Positions 9,539 to 17,820 are shown, numbered from the stretch's first letter. The stretch: 56,335 bases of DNA from Clostridia bacterium (GCA_017399225.1 JAFQEB010000091.1:1-56335), one strand, 5' to 3'. A program made the numbers and translations. The notes: generated from the letters alone by a model not told the origin.

Positions 9539-10871
9539 TCTTCATGCAACCGTCGTGGGCGCGGGCCTTGCCGGCTGCGAAGCCGCATGGCAGCTCGCCC
9601 TGCAGGGGATCCATGTGACCCTGATCGAAATGAAGCCCGCAAAGATGTCCCCGGCGCATCACAGCCCCCTCTTTGCAGAGCTGGTATGCTCCAACTCTTT
9701 GCGCTCAGATCGTCTGACCAACGCCGTGGGCCTCCTGAAGGAGGAAATGCGCCTTTGCCGCTCGTTGATCATGGCTGCGGCAGATGCCGCACGCGTACCG
9801 GCCGGCGGCGCTTTGGCCGTGGATCGCGACGCGTTTTCCGGTTATATTACGAAGGCACTGTCCGCTCACCCGCTTGTGACCATCCAGAGCAGGGAAGTCA
9901 CACAGATCCCCGACGGGCCCGTTATCATCGCGACAGGCCCCCTCACATCCGACGCGCTGAGCGAGCATATCGCGACGCTGCCCGGTCTTGATACCCTCAA
10001 TTTCTATGACGCTGCAGCACCCATCGTAACGCTGGAATCACTGAACATGGAGCGCGTTTTCCGGCAGAGCCGCTACGGCAGGGGAGACGACTACCTCAAC
10101 TGTCCGATGAACGAGGCAGAATACAATGCCTTCGTCGATGCGCTGCTGGAGGCCGAGACTACCCAGATCCATGGTTTTGAGGAAAACAAGGTCTTTGAAG
10201 GCTGTATGCCGGTCGAATCGATGGCCCGCCGTGGACGCATGGTGCTGGCCTTCGGCCCCATGAAGCCCGTTGGCCTGGTCGATCCCCGCACCGGGAAGGA
10301 GGCATTCGCCGTCGTTCAGCTGCGGCAGGATAACAATAGCGGCACCCTTTACAACCTGGTCGGATTCCAGACACGGCTGAAATGGCCGGAGCAAAAGCGC
10401 GTATTCGGCATGATTCCCGGTCTGGAAAACGCAGAATATGCCCGCTACGGTGTCATGCACAGGAATACCTTCCTGCATTCGCCTGGCTTCCTGAATGCCC
10501 ATTTTGAAATGATCACTCGGCCGCAATGCTACTTTGCCGGCCAGATGACCGGCGTCGAAGGCTATGTGGAAAGCGCGGCAAGCGGCCTGCTTTGCGGTCT
10601 TTCCCTTGGCCGAGACCTGCGCGGGCTGGGCACGGTCGAGCTTCCCGGCATCACCGCCATCGGCGCGATGGGGCGCTACGTATCCACGCCCAATAAGCAC
10701 TTCCAGCCCATGAACTGTGCCTTTGGCCTGATCGACGGTCTGGTCGTGGACAAGCAGCACAAGAAGATCCGCAACAAGCAGGAGCGGTATACCGTCATTT
10801 CTGAGCGTTCACTCGCCTTTATGCGGGATTGGTGCAAAGAAATGTATGGTTCAGACGAGGTTTCATGCTGA
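9531..10871 (+). CDS. trmFO: methylenetetrahydrofolate-tRNA (uracil-54-C5) methyltransferase TrmFO
   Basis: A 446-residue flavoprotein that makes ribothymidine-54 in the tRNA T-loop, using methylenetetrahydrofolate and FAD. The dinucleotide-binding motif [16 protein letters not shown] is at the N-terminus; family signatures [10 protein letters not shown] and [11 protein letters not shown] (candidate catalytic Cys region) are present, with a GidA-like C-terminal part ([16 protein letters not shown]). Two adjacent ATGs (9528, 9531) are possible; 9531 gives the better 6-nt spacing from GGAGG at 9520-9524. In Bacillus the next gene is xerC (codV); here it is absent and hslV comes next after 81 bp. 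Confidence 0.96.
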   Translation: MTDLHATVVGAGLAGCEAAWQLALQGIHVTLIEMKPAKMSPAHHSPLFAELVCSNSLRSDRLTNAVGLLKEEMRLCRSLIMAAADAARVPAGGALAVDRDAFSGYITKALSAHPLVTIQSREVTQIPDGPVIIATGPLTSDALSEHIATLPGLDTLNFYDAAAPIVTLESLNMERVFRQSRYGRGDDYLNCPMNEAEYNAFVDALLEAETTQIHGFEENKVFEGCMPVESMARRGRMVLAFGPMKPVGLVDPRTGKEAFAVVQLRQDNNSGTLYNLVGFQTRLKWPEQKRVFGMIPGLENAEYARYGVMHRNTFLHSPGFLNAHFEMITRPQCYFAGQMTGVEGYVESAASGLLCGLSLGRDLRGLGTVELPGITAIGAMGRYVSTPNKHFQPMNCAFGLIDGLVVDKQHKKIRNKQERYTVISERSLAFMRDWCKEMYGSDEVSC

Positions 10872-10952
10872 CTTCATCCTTTTGTGCTATCATTGATATA
10901 GGCGCAGAGGCTTCTGTACCAATATCAGCTAACAATCCGGAGGACTAACGAT

Positions 10953-11492
10953 ATGAGTATTGAACTCAAAGGCACGACCATCTGTGCCGTATGCAAGGAC
11001 GGCAAGATCGCCATCGCCGGCGACGGTCAGGTGACCATGGGCGAAAGCGTGATCTTCAAGTCCAACGCCCGCAAGGTGCGCCGCCTGTACGGCGGCAAGG
11101 TTGTCGCAGGCTTTGCAGGCACGGTCGTGGACGCTTTCACGCTGTTTGATAAGTTTGAAGAGAAGCTGACCCAGTGCAACGGCAACCTCGAACGTGCAGC
11201 CGTCGCCCTGGCACAGCTCTGGCGCAGCGAGCAGGGAATGCGGCAGATGAACTGCATGATGATCGTCGCTGACAAGGATCAGCTGCTGGTGCTTTCCGGC
11301 ACGGGCGAGGTCATGGAGCCCGACAGCGGCGTGGTCGCCATCGGCTCCGGCGGCAATTACGCGCTGTCTGCTGCGCGGGCGCTGGTCGAGAATACTGACC
11401 TGAGCGCCCATGAGATCGCAGAGAAGGCGCTGCATATCGCCGCTTCCATCTGCGTTTATACCAACGACAATATTATTGTCGAAGACGTGTAA
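10953..11492 (+). CDS. hslV: ATP-dependent protease peptidase subunit HslV
   Basis: A 179-residue proteasome-related N-terminal nucleophile peptidase, partner of the HslU ATPase. The catalytic Thr is expected at the start of TTICAV (Thr8), implying removal of a seven-residue propeptide. The family segment GDGQVTMG follows. [20 protein letters not shown] and [15 protein letters not shown] are also typical. The ATG lies 7 bp after GGAGG. The hslU gene starts 15 bp after its stop codon, so they form one unit. The 10872-10952 gap has a possible -10 (TATCAT at 10888) but no convincing -35. Confidence 0.95.
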   Translation: MSIELKGTTICAVCKDGKIAIAGDGQVTMGESVIFKSNARKVRRLYGGKVVAGFAGTVVDAFTLFDKFEEKLTQCNGNLERAAVALAQLWRSEQGMRQMNCMMIVADKDQLLVLSGTGEVMEPDSGVVAIGSGGNYALSAARALVENTDLSAHEIAEKALHIAASICVYTNDNIIVEDV

Positions 11493-11507
11493 GGAGGTCA
11501 GTGAATT

Positions 11508-12875
11508 ATGGCAGAACTGACGCCCCGCCAAATCGTCCGTGAGCTTGACCGGTATATCATCGGTCAGGACGAAGCAAAAAAATCCGTCGCCATTGCCCTG
11601 CGCAACCGCTACCGCCGCTCCATGGTGGATGAGAAGATGCGCGAGGAAATCAGCCCCAAGAATATCCTGATGATCGGCCCGACCGGCGTTGGTAAGACTG
11701 AGATCGCCCGCCGCCTGGCCAAGCTTGTCGCTGCACCCTTCGTTAAGGTCGAGGCGACGAAGTTTACCGAGGTTGGTTACGTCGGCCGCGACGTAGAAAG
11801 CATTGTCCGCGACCTGGTGGAGAATGCCATCCGTATGGTCAAGGACGAGCATGTCAAGCAGGTCGAACCCCGCGCCAAGGTGATCGCTGAGGATCGGCTC
11901 GTCAGCCTGATCGTCAATCCGCCGAAAAAGCCGTCGTCCCAGAATATGAGCCTGGATTTCCTGCTGGGACGCAAGCCTGCGGCTCCTGCCGAGGATGAAA
12001 CGCCCGAAGTCGGCGGAAAGCGCGACGAGGTGCGCCAGCAGCTGATGCGCGGCGAGCTGGAAGACACGGAGCTTGAGATCGAGGTGGAGGAAGCCGCGCC
12101 TACGCTGGACGTCGGCGGCAACGCCATCAGCCTTGGTGACATGATGGGCAACATGATGCCCCGCAAAACCCGTCTGCGCCGCGTGAAAGTCAAAGAAGCA
12201 CGCCGCATCCTGGAGGATGAGGAATGCGACAAGCTAATCGATATGGACAACGTCCACGAAGAGGCGATCCAGCGCGCCGAGCAGCACGGCATCGTATTCA
12301 TCGACGAGATCGACAAGATCGCCGGTCATCGTGCAGGCAGCGGCCCGGACGTCAGCAGGGAAGGCGTGCAGCGCGATATCCTTCCGATCGTTGAGGGCAG
12401 CACCGTCAATACCAAGTATGGCCCGGTCAAAACGGACTACATGCTCTTCATCGCAGCCGGCGCTTTCCATGTGGCGAAGGTGAGCGATCTGATCCCTGAG
12501 CTGCAGGGCCGCTTCCCGGTGCATGTACACCTGAAATCCCTGACACGGGAGGATTTCCAGCGCATCCTGACCCAGCCCGATAACGCGCTGACACTGCAAT
12601 ACAAGGCGCTGCTGGCTGTTGACAAGGTACTGCTGACCTTTGAGGACAGCGCCATCGAAGCCATTGCTGACGCTGCATTCACAGCCAACGAGACCGCCGA
12701 GGACATCGGCGCCCGCCGGCTGCACGCGGTCTTTGAGCAGCTGCTGGAGGATATTGCTTTCAACGCAGGGGATGAGGATATGCTGCCTGTTGAGCTGTCC
12801 ATCAACGGTGACTACGTCCGCGCCCATCTCTCCGGCGAAAACAAGCCTGCCGATATGAAAAAGTACATCCTTTGA
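11508..12875 (+). CDS. hslU: ATP-dependent protease ATPase subunit HslU
   Basis: A 455-residue AAA+ unfoldase that feeds substrates to HslV. Walker A GPTGVGKTEIARRLA, the pore-loop segment TEVGYVGRDVESIVRDL, a variable acidic I-domain near 140-240, Walker B GIVFIDEIDKI, and a C-terminal sensor-2 region (DIGARRLHAVFEQLLED). The C-terminal KKYIL resembles the tail that inserts into HslV. Length is normal. It ends the dprA-hslU block and is followed by a terminator, not by codY as in Bacillus. Confidence 0.97.
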   Translation: MAELTPRQIVRELDRYIIGQDEAKKSVAIALRNRYRRSMVDEKMREEISPKNILMIGPTGVGKTEIARRLAKLVAAPFVKVEATKFTEVGYVGRDVESIVRDLVENAIRMVKDEHVKQVEPRAKVIAEDRLVSLIVNPPKKPSSQNMSLDFLLGRKPAAPAEDETPEVGGKRDEVRQQLMRGELEDTELEIEVEEAAPTLDVGGNAISLGDMMGNMMPRKTRLRRVKVKEARRILEDEECDKLIDMDNVHEEAIQRAEQHGIVFIDEIDKIAGHRAGSGPDVSREGVQRDILPIVEGSTVNTKYGPVKTDYMLFIAAGAFHVAKVSDLIPELQGRFPVHVHLKSLTREDFQRILTQPDNALTLQYKALLAVDKVLLTFEDSAIEAIADAAFTANETAEDIGARRLHAVFEQLLEDIAFNAGDEDMLPVELSINGDYVRAHLSGENKPADMKKYIL

Positions 12876-12880
12876 TACAC

Positions 12881-12928
12881 GAAAAGTGCCGCCTGGAATG
12901 CAATGGGGCTTTGCAGGCGGCTCTTTTC
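12881..12928 (+). terminator. terminator of hslVU overlapping the proC promoter
   Basis: Arms AAAAGTGCCGCCTG (12882-12895) and CAGGCGGCTCTTTT (12914-12927). The proC -35 box (12911-12916) lies within the downstream arm. Confidence 0.85.
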
Positions 12929-12938
12929 ATGCTATAAT
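12911..12938 (+). promoter_or_regulatory. proC promoter
   Basis: TTGCAG at 12911-12916, a 16-bp spacer, TATAAT at 12933-12938; proC starts about 34 nt after the -10 box. Confidence 0.75.
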
Positions 12939-12971
12939 ATGACTGTACAATACTACAAAGGGATGATGAAG

Positions 12972-13778
12972 ATGCTGAAGCTTGGTTTTATCGGCGCCGG
13001 AAACATGGGCAGTGCGATTCTGCGCGGTCTGATCGCTGCTGATTATCTTTCCGCAGATGACATGGCCATCTGTGATGTCAGCGTGCGCAAACTCGAGGAT
13101 CTTTCCAACGAATTCCCCGGGTTGACCTGTACCGAGTCGGATGCAGAGCTTGCCGAAATGTGCGATATGATCATTCTGGCAGTCAAGCCTCATTTCATGA
13201 GTGATACGATCGACCATATCCGCGACGAGCTCAACGGCAAAGCCGTGATCAGCATTGCTGCCGGGTGGACGGTCGAACAGCTGATGGATAAACTGGAAGG
13301 CAGCGGCGCTACCTGCCTGCGCGTTATGCCCAATACACCTGCCATGGTAGGCGAGGGAATGACTGCAATGTGCGAGGATACGACCTTCTCCGAAGAGGAT
13401 TTTGAATTCGCGAAGGGGATTTTCAACTCTGTCGGTCGTACAGTCGTCCTTCCTGAAAAAATGTTTGACGGTGTGATCGCCATCAGCGGCAGCAGCCCCG
13501 CCTATGTCTATATGATGATCGAAGCCATGGCCGACGCTGGCGTAAAGGAAGGTCTTTCGCGCCCCTGCGCTTATGAGATGGCCGCTCAGGCTGTGCTGGG
13601 CAGTGCGCTCATGGTCCTTCAGAGCGGGACCCATCCTGCGGCCCTGAAGGACGCCGTCTGTTCACCTGCCGGTACGACGATCGAGGCTGTAGAAGAGCTG
13701 GAACGCAAAGGTTTCCGCGCTTCCATCATGGATGCAATGAAGGTTTGTGCACAGAAATCGCGCGACATGTCTAAGTAA
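12972..13778 (+). CDS. proC: pyrroline-5-carboxylate reductase
   Basis: A 268-residue enzyme for the last step of proline synthesis, reducing pyrroline-5-carboxylate with NAD(P)H. The nucleotide-binding motif GFIGAGNMGSAI is at the N-terminus, MPNTPAMVGEGMTAM in the middle, and the family signature near the C-terminus (SPAGTTIEAVEELERKGFR). ATGs at 12963, 12966 and 12972 are all possible; 12972 is preferred because AAAGGG is 9 bp upstream and the protein then begins MLKLGFIGAG, as in relatives. It has its own promoter, and no proA or proB is nearby. Confidence 0.94.
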   Translation: MLKLGFIGAGNMGSAILRGLIAADYLSADDMAICDVSVRKLEDLSNEFPGLTCTESDAELAEMCDMIILAVKPHFMSDTIDHIRDELNGKAVISIAAGWTVEQLMDKLEGSGATCLRVMPNTPAMVGEGMTAMCEDTTFSEEDFEFAKGIFNSVGRTVVLPEKMFDGVIAISGSSPAYVYMMIEAMADAGVKEGLSRPCAYEMAAQAVLGSALMVLQSGTHPAALKDAVCSPAGTTIEAVEELERKGFRASIMDAMKVCAQKSRDMSK

Positions 13779-13786
13779 TTATCTGT

Positions 13787-13809
13787 ATTTTGTGCATGTT
13801 GCACAAAAT
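13787..13809. repeat. perfect 10-bp inverted repeat between proC and rnhA
   Basis: ATTTTGTGCA (13787-13796), TGT, TGCACAAAAT (13800-13809). It ends 4 bp before the rnhA ribosome site AGGGGAG. There is no T-run after it in either direction, so an operator or RNA hairpin is as likely as a terminator. Confidence 0.6.
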
Positions 13810-13826
13810 CAAAAGGGGAGTTCATT

Positions 13827-14306
13827 TTGTCTGAAACCCGTACAAGGAAAAAGGTAAACATATATACGGATGGCGCTTGCTCTGGCAACCCCGGTCCTGG
13901 CGGCTGGGGCTGCATTCTTGAGTTCGGGCCGCACACGAAGGAATTATCCGGCTATATGGCAGGAACGACCAATAACCGCATGGAGCTGTTTGCAGCGATC
14001 AGCGGCCTGGGAGCGCTCAAGGAGCCCTGCGATGTGACCCTGTATTCCGACAGCAATTATATGGTGCAGGCCTTCAACGACCACTGGATCGATGGCTGGC
14101 AGAAAAGGGGATGGAAGACCTCCAATGGGTCTCCGGTCGAGAATCAGGATCTCTGGTTCATTCTGCTGGCACAAACGCGCAAGCATAATGTGACCTTTGT
14201 GAAAGTGAAAGGTCACGCTGATCATCCGCAGAACAATCGCTGCGACGAGCTGGCAACCGGCGCAATTAAAGAGTACCGCCGCATCAATGCCTTGGATGAA
14301 GAATAA
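13827..14306 (+). CDS. rnhA: ribonuclease HI
   Basis: A 159-residue cytoplasmic nuclease that cleaves RNA in RNA-DNA hybrids. The carboxylates are visible: Asp in IYTDGACSGNPGPGGWG, Glu in NNRMELFAAI, Asp in LYSDSNYMVQAF, Asp in the C-terminal HPQNNRCDELA. The basic handle-like segment WQKRGWKTSNG is present, so this is the E. coli-like form. The start is TTG at 13827, 6 bp after AGGGGAG; no in-frame ATG lies before the first catalytic strand. A terminator-like structure follows. Confidence 0.95.
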   Translation: MSETRTRKKVNIYTDGACSGNPGPGGWGCILEFGPHTKELSGYMAGTTNNRMELFAAISGLGALKEPCDVTLYSDSNYMVQAFNDHWIDGWQKRGWKTSNGSPVENQDLWFILLAQTRKHNVTFVKVKGHADHPQNNRCDELATGAIKEYRRINALDEE

Positions 14307-14343
14307 GCAAACCATTTGGACAGCCTGATCCATTTACAAGGGG

Positions 14344-14405
14344 ACGGTGCAAGATACATCTATTCGCTAAACCACAGTTTTACGAATAGATAGCACCGTT
14401 TTAAC
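14344..14405 (+). terminator. interrupted-stem terminator after rnhA
   Basis: Outer arms ACGGTGC (14344-14350) and GCACCGT (14393-14399); inner arms ATCTATTCG (14358-14366) and CGAATAGAT (14383-14391), then TTTTAA. It directly precedes the recombinase gene's ribosome site (GGAGGG), so it could also act on that gene. Confidence 0.6.
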
Positions 14406-14421
14406 AGGAAGGAGGGTTTCA

Positions 14422-15537
14422 ATGGCTGATAGCCTGTCGTATCGTGAACGAATCGATTCTGAGCGCATTTTGCGCATCCGAGAGATCTCCCGCGAGCTTC
14501 CGCAGGCGTGCGGTGATTTTTTGCGCGCCATTGCCGTTACAACCGGTACTTTTACAAGGCTCGCATATGCGATCGACTTGAAAACTTTCTTTCATTTTCT
14601 CCAGACTGAGCGTGTTCAGTTTTCACGAAAGCCCCTGTACACCTTCACAGACGCAGATCTCGCTCTCCTGTCGCAAAATGATCTGACCGCCTATGTCGAG
14701 TATCTCACCTTTTACTATAAGGATGATGACAAGCAGTCCGACCAGCCTCGCGCACTGGTCAATCACGATCTGGCTATCAAACGCAAGCTTTGCTCCATCA
14801 GGTCTTTTTACGACTATTTGTTCAAGAACAACCGTGTTCCGTCAAATGTCACCACGCTCGTTCCGCTGCCGAAGATCCACGAAAAGCCAATCATCCGTCT
14901 GACGCTTGATGAGATGCGCCGTATCCTGGAGCAAGCTGCCACCGGTGAAGACCTGACGCCCCGCCAGAAGGCATGGCACAAGCTAACAGTTAAGCGCGAT
15001 TATGCGCTGTTATCCCTGTTTTTGGGCACAGGCGTTCGCGTTTCAGAATGCGTTGGCATCAACATCCCGGACGTGGATCTGGAAAACAACGCTTTCCTTG
15101 TGACCCGCAAAGGCGGCAATCAGGTGGTGCTGTACTTCCCACCCGAGGTTGCCGAAGCCCTGGCTGAGTACATGATCGAGCGTGAAAAAATAGAGGCTCT
15201 CCCCGGTCACGAGGAAGCGCTTTTTCTCTCCATGCAGAAGCGCAGGATCACGCAGCGAGCCGTGCAGAACCTCGTCAAAAAGTACGCCGCCGTTGCAGCG
15301 CCTCTGAAGCCGAAGATCAGCCCGCATAAGCTGCGCAGTACCTTTGCGACAAATCTGTATAACAGCACCGGCGATATCTACCTCGTCGCTGATGTGTTGG
15401 GCCACTCGTCCGTGGATACGACCAGAAAGCATTACGCTGATATGACAGACGCCCGCCGCCGAATGGCAGCCGAGCATGTTGAGCTTCCCACTTTCGATGA
15501 CGCTGCGAACGGAAACAAACCCAAACAAGAAGAATGA
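14422..15537 (+). CDS. tyrosine recombinase/integrase, XerC/XerD-like
   Basis: A 371-residue site-specific recombinase. The N-terminal SAM-like DNA-binding domain (about 1-160) contains YAIDLKTFFHFL. The catalytic domain has Arg in GTGVRVSECVGINIPDVDL, Lys in RKGGNQVV, His-x-x-Arg in HKLRSTFATNLY, His in DVLGHSSVDTT and the nucleophile Tyr in RKHYADM. It is longer than typical XerC/D (about 300 residues), with extra sequence at both ends. No integrase-like neighbours, att sites or phage genes are present, so a resident Xer-type role is more likely than a mobile element. It may be the displaced xerC of the dprA-hslU locus. It converges on the small Cys-cluster gene with a shared hairpin. Confidence 0.85.
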   Translation: MADSLSYRERIDSERILRIREISRELPQACGDFLRAIAVTTGTFTRLAYAIDLKTFFHFLQTERVQFSRKPLYTFTDADLALLSQNDLTAYVEYLTFYYKDDDKQSDQPRALVNHDLAIKRKLCSIRSFYDYLFKNNRVPSNVTTLVPLPKIHEKPIIRLTLDEMRRILEQAATGEDLTPRQKAWHKLTVKRDYALLSLFLGTGVRVSECVGINIPDVDLENNAFLVTRKGGNQVVLYFPPEVAEALAEYMIEREKIEALPGHEEALFLSMQKRRITQRAVQNLVKKYAAVAAPLKPKISPHKLRSTFATNLYNSTGDIYLVADVLGHSSVDTTRKHYADMTDARRRMAAEHVELPTFDDAANGNKPKQEE

Positions 15538-15564
15538 CGCCGGCCGCTCAGCCAGCGTCATTCT
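15531..15564. terminator. hairpin shared by convergent recombinase and Cys-cluster genes
   Basis: Arms AGAATGACGC (15531-15540) and GCGTCATTCT (15555-15564). It spans the last codons of both genes and the 10-bp gap between their stop codons. T-rich sequence follows on the minus strand. Confidence 0.6.
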
Positions 15565-15733
15565 CGTTCATACGGATCCCGGAAATCGCTATTGCCCGGA
15601 AATCCACCGCATCTCCCATGCACTTCATGCAATTGTCACAGAGCTTTTCAGGATCAAGGTCGCAGCGGTCGCATTCGCCGCAGCCGTTGCAAATCTTGTC
15701 ATCCACCAACAAACACAGCTTCTGTTTTGCCAT
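15548..15733 (-). CDS. small Cys-cluster protein of unknown function
   Basis: A 61-residue protein with seven Cys residues in CNGCGECDRCDLDPEKLCDN followed by CMKC. The Cys-x2-Cys-x2-Cys-x2-Cys spacing resembles ferredoxin or zinc-cluster motifs, but the second half is not a full 2[4Fe-4S] ferredoxin. Similar short proteins are, to my knowledge, found in many Clostridia without assigned function. The ATG at 15733 is chosen because GAGGTG lies 7 bp upstream; an in-frame GTG at 15739 would add two residues. It is divergent from lexA (131 bp apart), so the lexA region could affect both genes. Confidence 0.8.
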   Translation of the reverse strand: MAKQKLCLLVDDKICNGCGECDRCDLDPEKLCDNCMKCMGDAVDFRAIAISGIRMNENDAG

Positions 15734-15790
15734 GATCACTCACCTCTTCAGCTGTGATTATACCACGTCAGAATAAATTTCGCAAGATAA

Positions 15791-15804
15791 CGAACAACTG
15801 TTTG
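15791..15804. promoter_or_regulatory. LexA box upstream of lexA
   Basis: CGAACAACTGTTTG matches the Bacillus-type LexA (DinR) box CGAACRNRYGTTYG at 13 of 14 positions. It overlaps the -35 element of the lexA promoter, consistent with autorepression. Confidence 0.85.
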
Positions 15805-15830
15805 ATTTTTTTCTTTCCTTGTGTTATAAT
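15802..15830 (+). promoter_or_regulatory. lexA promoter
   Basis: TTGATT at 15802-15807, 17-bp spacer, TATAAT at 15825-15830. Confidence 0.8.
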
Positions 15831-15864
15831 TCATTTGAATACAATTTGTAAAGGTGGTACGCAC

Positions 15865-16476
15865 ATGCAAAGGCCCCGCGGTGATAATCAGCAGCGCATT
15901 CTTGACTTTATCAAGTCCGAAATACAGACGAAAGGCTATCCGCCCTCCGTCCGCGAAATCGCCCTGGCTGTCGGTCTGAAGTCTACCTCGACCGTTCACG
16001 GCCATCTGCAGCGCCTTGAAAAGCGTGGTCTTCTGCACCGTGACGCTATGAAGCCCCGTGCGATGGAGGTCACAGGCGATCCGAATTTCGTTCGAAATAC
16101 CTCAACCGCCATTCCGGTGATTGGCCGCGTCACAGCTGGCATTCCCATCCTTGCAGAGGAAAACCTGGATGAATACGTTGCCATCCCGGACGTGATGCTT
16201 GGCGAAGGCGAGCATTTCATCCTGCTCGTCCGCGGCGATTCCATGATCGATGCCGGTATACTGGATGGAGACTACATCGTCGTTCGGAAGACAGCGGACG
16301 CCCTGAACGGTGAGATCGTCGTTGCGATGGTCGATGATTCCGCCACCGTGAAGCGCTTCTTCAAGGAAGACGGCCGTTTCCGTCTGCAGCCGGAAAACCA
16401 GAGCATGGAGCCTATCTACGCCGATGAAGTAACGATCCTGGGCAAAGTCGTATCTCTTTACCGTCTGCTTCGGTAA
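15865..16476 (+). CDS. lexA: SOS repressor LexA
   Basis: A 203-residue repressor that self-cleaves when RecA is activated by DNA damage. The N-terminal winged-helix domain (about 1-70) contains [20 protein letters not shown]. The cleavage site Ala91-Gly92 lies in RVTAGIPIL; the Ser126 (GDSMIDAG) and Lys163 (SATVKRF) dyad is present at standard spacing. The ATG at 15865 follows AAAGGTGG. Its own box overlaps the promoter. Other DNA-repair genes in the window (recX, pcrA) are not adjacent and no box was noticed upstream of them. Confidence 0.97.
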   Translation: MQRPRGDNQQRILDFIKSEIQTKGYPPSVREIALAVGLKSTSTVHGHLQRLEKRGLLHRDAMKPRAMEVTGDPNFVRNTSTAIPVIGRVTAGIPILAEENLDEYVAIPDVMLGEGEHFILLVRGDSMIDAGILDGDYIVVRKTADALNGEIVVAMVDDSATVKRFFKEDGRFRLQPENQSMEPIYADEVTILGKVVSLYRLLR

Positions 16477-16500
16477 AGCATCTCCCCTGCCGCATATACA

Positions 16501-16541
16501 CGCGAGCCTTCAGCTTGGAAGGTTCGCGTTTCTCTTCTTTC
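16501..16541 (+). terminator. lexA terminator
   Basis: Arms CGCGAGCCTT (16501-16510) and AAGGTTCGCG (16519-16528), one G-T pair, then TTTCTCTTCTTT. Confidence 0.85.
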
Positions 16542-16580
16542 AGAATTCATGCAAAATTCTATGTAAGGTTTTTCAATACC

Positions 16581-16609
16581 TTGTAATCGGTTTCTGTATG
16601 TGCTATAAT
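16581..16609 (+). promoter_or_regulatory. promoter of the hemolysin III-type gene
   Basis: TTGTAA at 16581-16586, 17-bp spacer, TATAAT at 16604-16609. Confidence 0.7.
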
Positions 16610-16639
16610 ATTACCGATAAATTATGGAGGTGTATTCCT

Positions 16640-17308
16640 TTGGAAGTGAAAAATCAGAAACCCCATCGCATCGCGATTCCAAAGTATTCCCTTGGCGAGG
16701 AGCTGATCAACAGCATCACGCACGGCGTCGGCGCTGCCATGGGTATCGCAGCACTGGTGCTCTGTATCCTCAAGAGCTGCAGCCCCTTTGATGGCTATAA
16801 GCTTGCTTCCAGCATCGTATTCGGTCTGACCTTCACCCTGCTATACCTGATGAGCTGTCTTTATCATGCACTGAAGGTCAACCGCGCCAAACGCGTATTC
16901 CGTGTGATCGATCACTGTACGATCTTCCTTCTGATCGCCGGCACCTACACGCCGTACACGCTGATCACCCTTCATGGCCTGACCGGCTGGATCCTCTTTG
17001 GGATCGTGTGGGTCGTTGGCATCCTTGGCATTGTACTTAACGCCGTGAGCCTGAAGAAGTTTGCAAAGCTGTCCGTCTTCTGCTATATTGCCCTTGGCTG
17101 GGTCGTTATTTTCGCCAGCGGGCAGCTCATCGCCTCTCTCGACCATACCGGCCTGATGCTCCTGCTGGCGGGCGGAATCGCCTATACGCTTGGCGCTGTT
17201 CTCTACGGCATTGGCGCCAAAAAGCGTTATTTCCATTCCGTTTTCCACTTTTTCTGCCTGATCGGTACGCTGCTGCACTTCTTTTCCATCTATTTCTATG
17301 TGCTGTAA
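16640..17308 (+). CDS. hemolysin III / PAQR-family membrane protein (YplQ-like)
   Basis: A 222-residue protein with about seven transmembrane helices. The family signatures are clear: NSITHGVGAAMGIAAL near the first helix, a YHALK segment after helix 3, and DHCTIFLLIAGTYTPYTL, with conserved Asp, His and Ser residues that form a metal site in PAQR relatives. The bacterial function is not established; hydrolase or membrane-homeostasis roles have been proposed. The start is TTG at 16640, 7 bp after GGAGGTG; an in-frame GTG at 16646 is possible but the spacing is worse. The fRMsr gene follows 14 bp downstream and is probably co-transcribed. Confidence 0.9.
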   Translation: MEVKNQKPHRIAIPKYSLGEELINSITHGVGAAMGIAALVLCILKSCSPFDGYKLASSIVFGLTFTLLYLMSCLYHALKVNRAKRVFRVIDHCTIFLLIAGTYTPYTLITLHGLTGWILFGIVWVVGILGIVLNAVSLKKFAKLSVFCYIALGWVVIFASGQLIASLDHTGLMLLLAGGIAYTLGAVLYGIGAKKRYFHSVFHFFCLIGTLLHFFSIYFYVL

Positions 17309-17322
17309 AGGAGCTCATTTCG

Positions 17323-17820
17323 ATGCATCAGTCAGTTTCATGGCCGCAAGAAAAAGCGGCGCTGTATGATTTGCTGTCCAGGCAGCTGTCTGCGCTTGCA
17401 GTTGATTGCCCGCCCGTATCCGTGCTGGCGAATGCCGCCGCGCTGCTTTGGGAAGCCATGCCGGACATCAACTGGGCCGGCTTCTATCTGCTGAAGGGCG
17501 ATCTTCTTCATCTTGGACCTTTTCAGGGGAAGATCGCCTGTACGCAGATCCCGCTGGGCAGAGGCGTGTGCGGAACCGCTGCCAGCACGCGTCAGCTTCA
17601 GCTTGTGCCGGACGTCGAGCAGTTCCCAGGGCATATTGCCTGTGACAGCGCCTCACGCTCTGAGATCGTCATCCCCATCGTTTGGCATGAAAAACTGATC
17701 GGCGTGCTTGATATCGACGCGCCGATCCTGGCTCGCTTTGATGAAGAAGACGCCCGGGGGCTGTCGTCTTTCGTCAACATTCTGACCGAGCAGCTTGACT
17801 GGTCAAAGGGCATTTTCTGA
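17323..17820 (+). CDS. free methionine-(R)-sulfoxide reductase (GAF-domain fRMsr)
   Basis: A 165-residue GAF-domain enzyme that reduces free Met-(R)-sulfoxide with thioredoxin. The three catalytic or resolving Cys residues are all present: Cys73 (KIACTQIPLG), Cys83 (RGVCGTAA) and Cys107 (GHIACDSAS), and LGPFQGK, SEIVIPI and GVLDIDAP match the family closely. It is cytoplasmic, with an AAAGGAG site before the ATG. It lies just downstream of the hemolysin III-type gene and converges on galT across a bidirectional terminator. The role is probably oxidative-damage repair. Confidence 0.95.
   Translation: MHQSVSWPQEKAALYDLLSRQLSALAVDCPPVSVLANAAALLWEAMPDINWAGFYLLKGDLLHLGPFQGKIACTQIPLGRGVCGTAASTRQLQLVPDVEQFPGHIACDSASRSEIVIPIVWHEKLIGVLDIDAPILARFDEEDARGLSSFVNILTEQLDWSKGIF

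Noticed and set aside
14422..15537. Tyrosine recombinase as marker of a mobile element or integron
   Set aside because: No phage, relaxase, cassette or att-like direct repeats flank it; neighbours are housekeeping genes with normal spacing.
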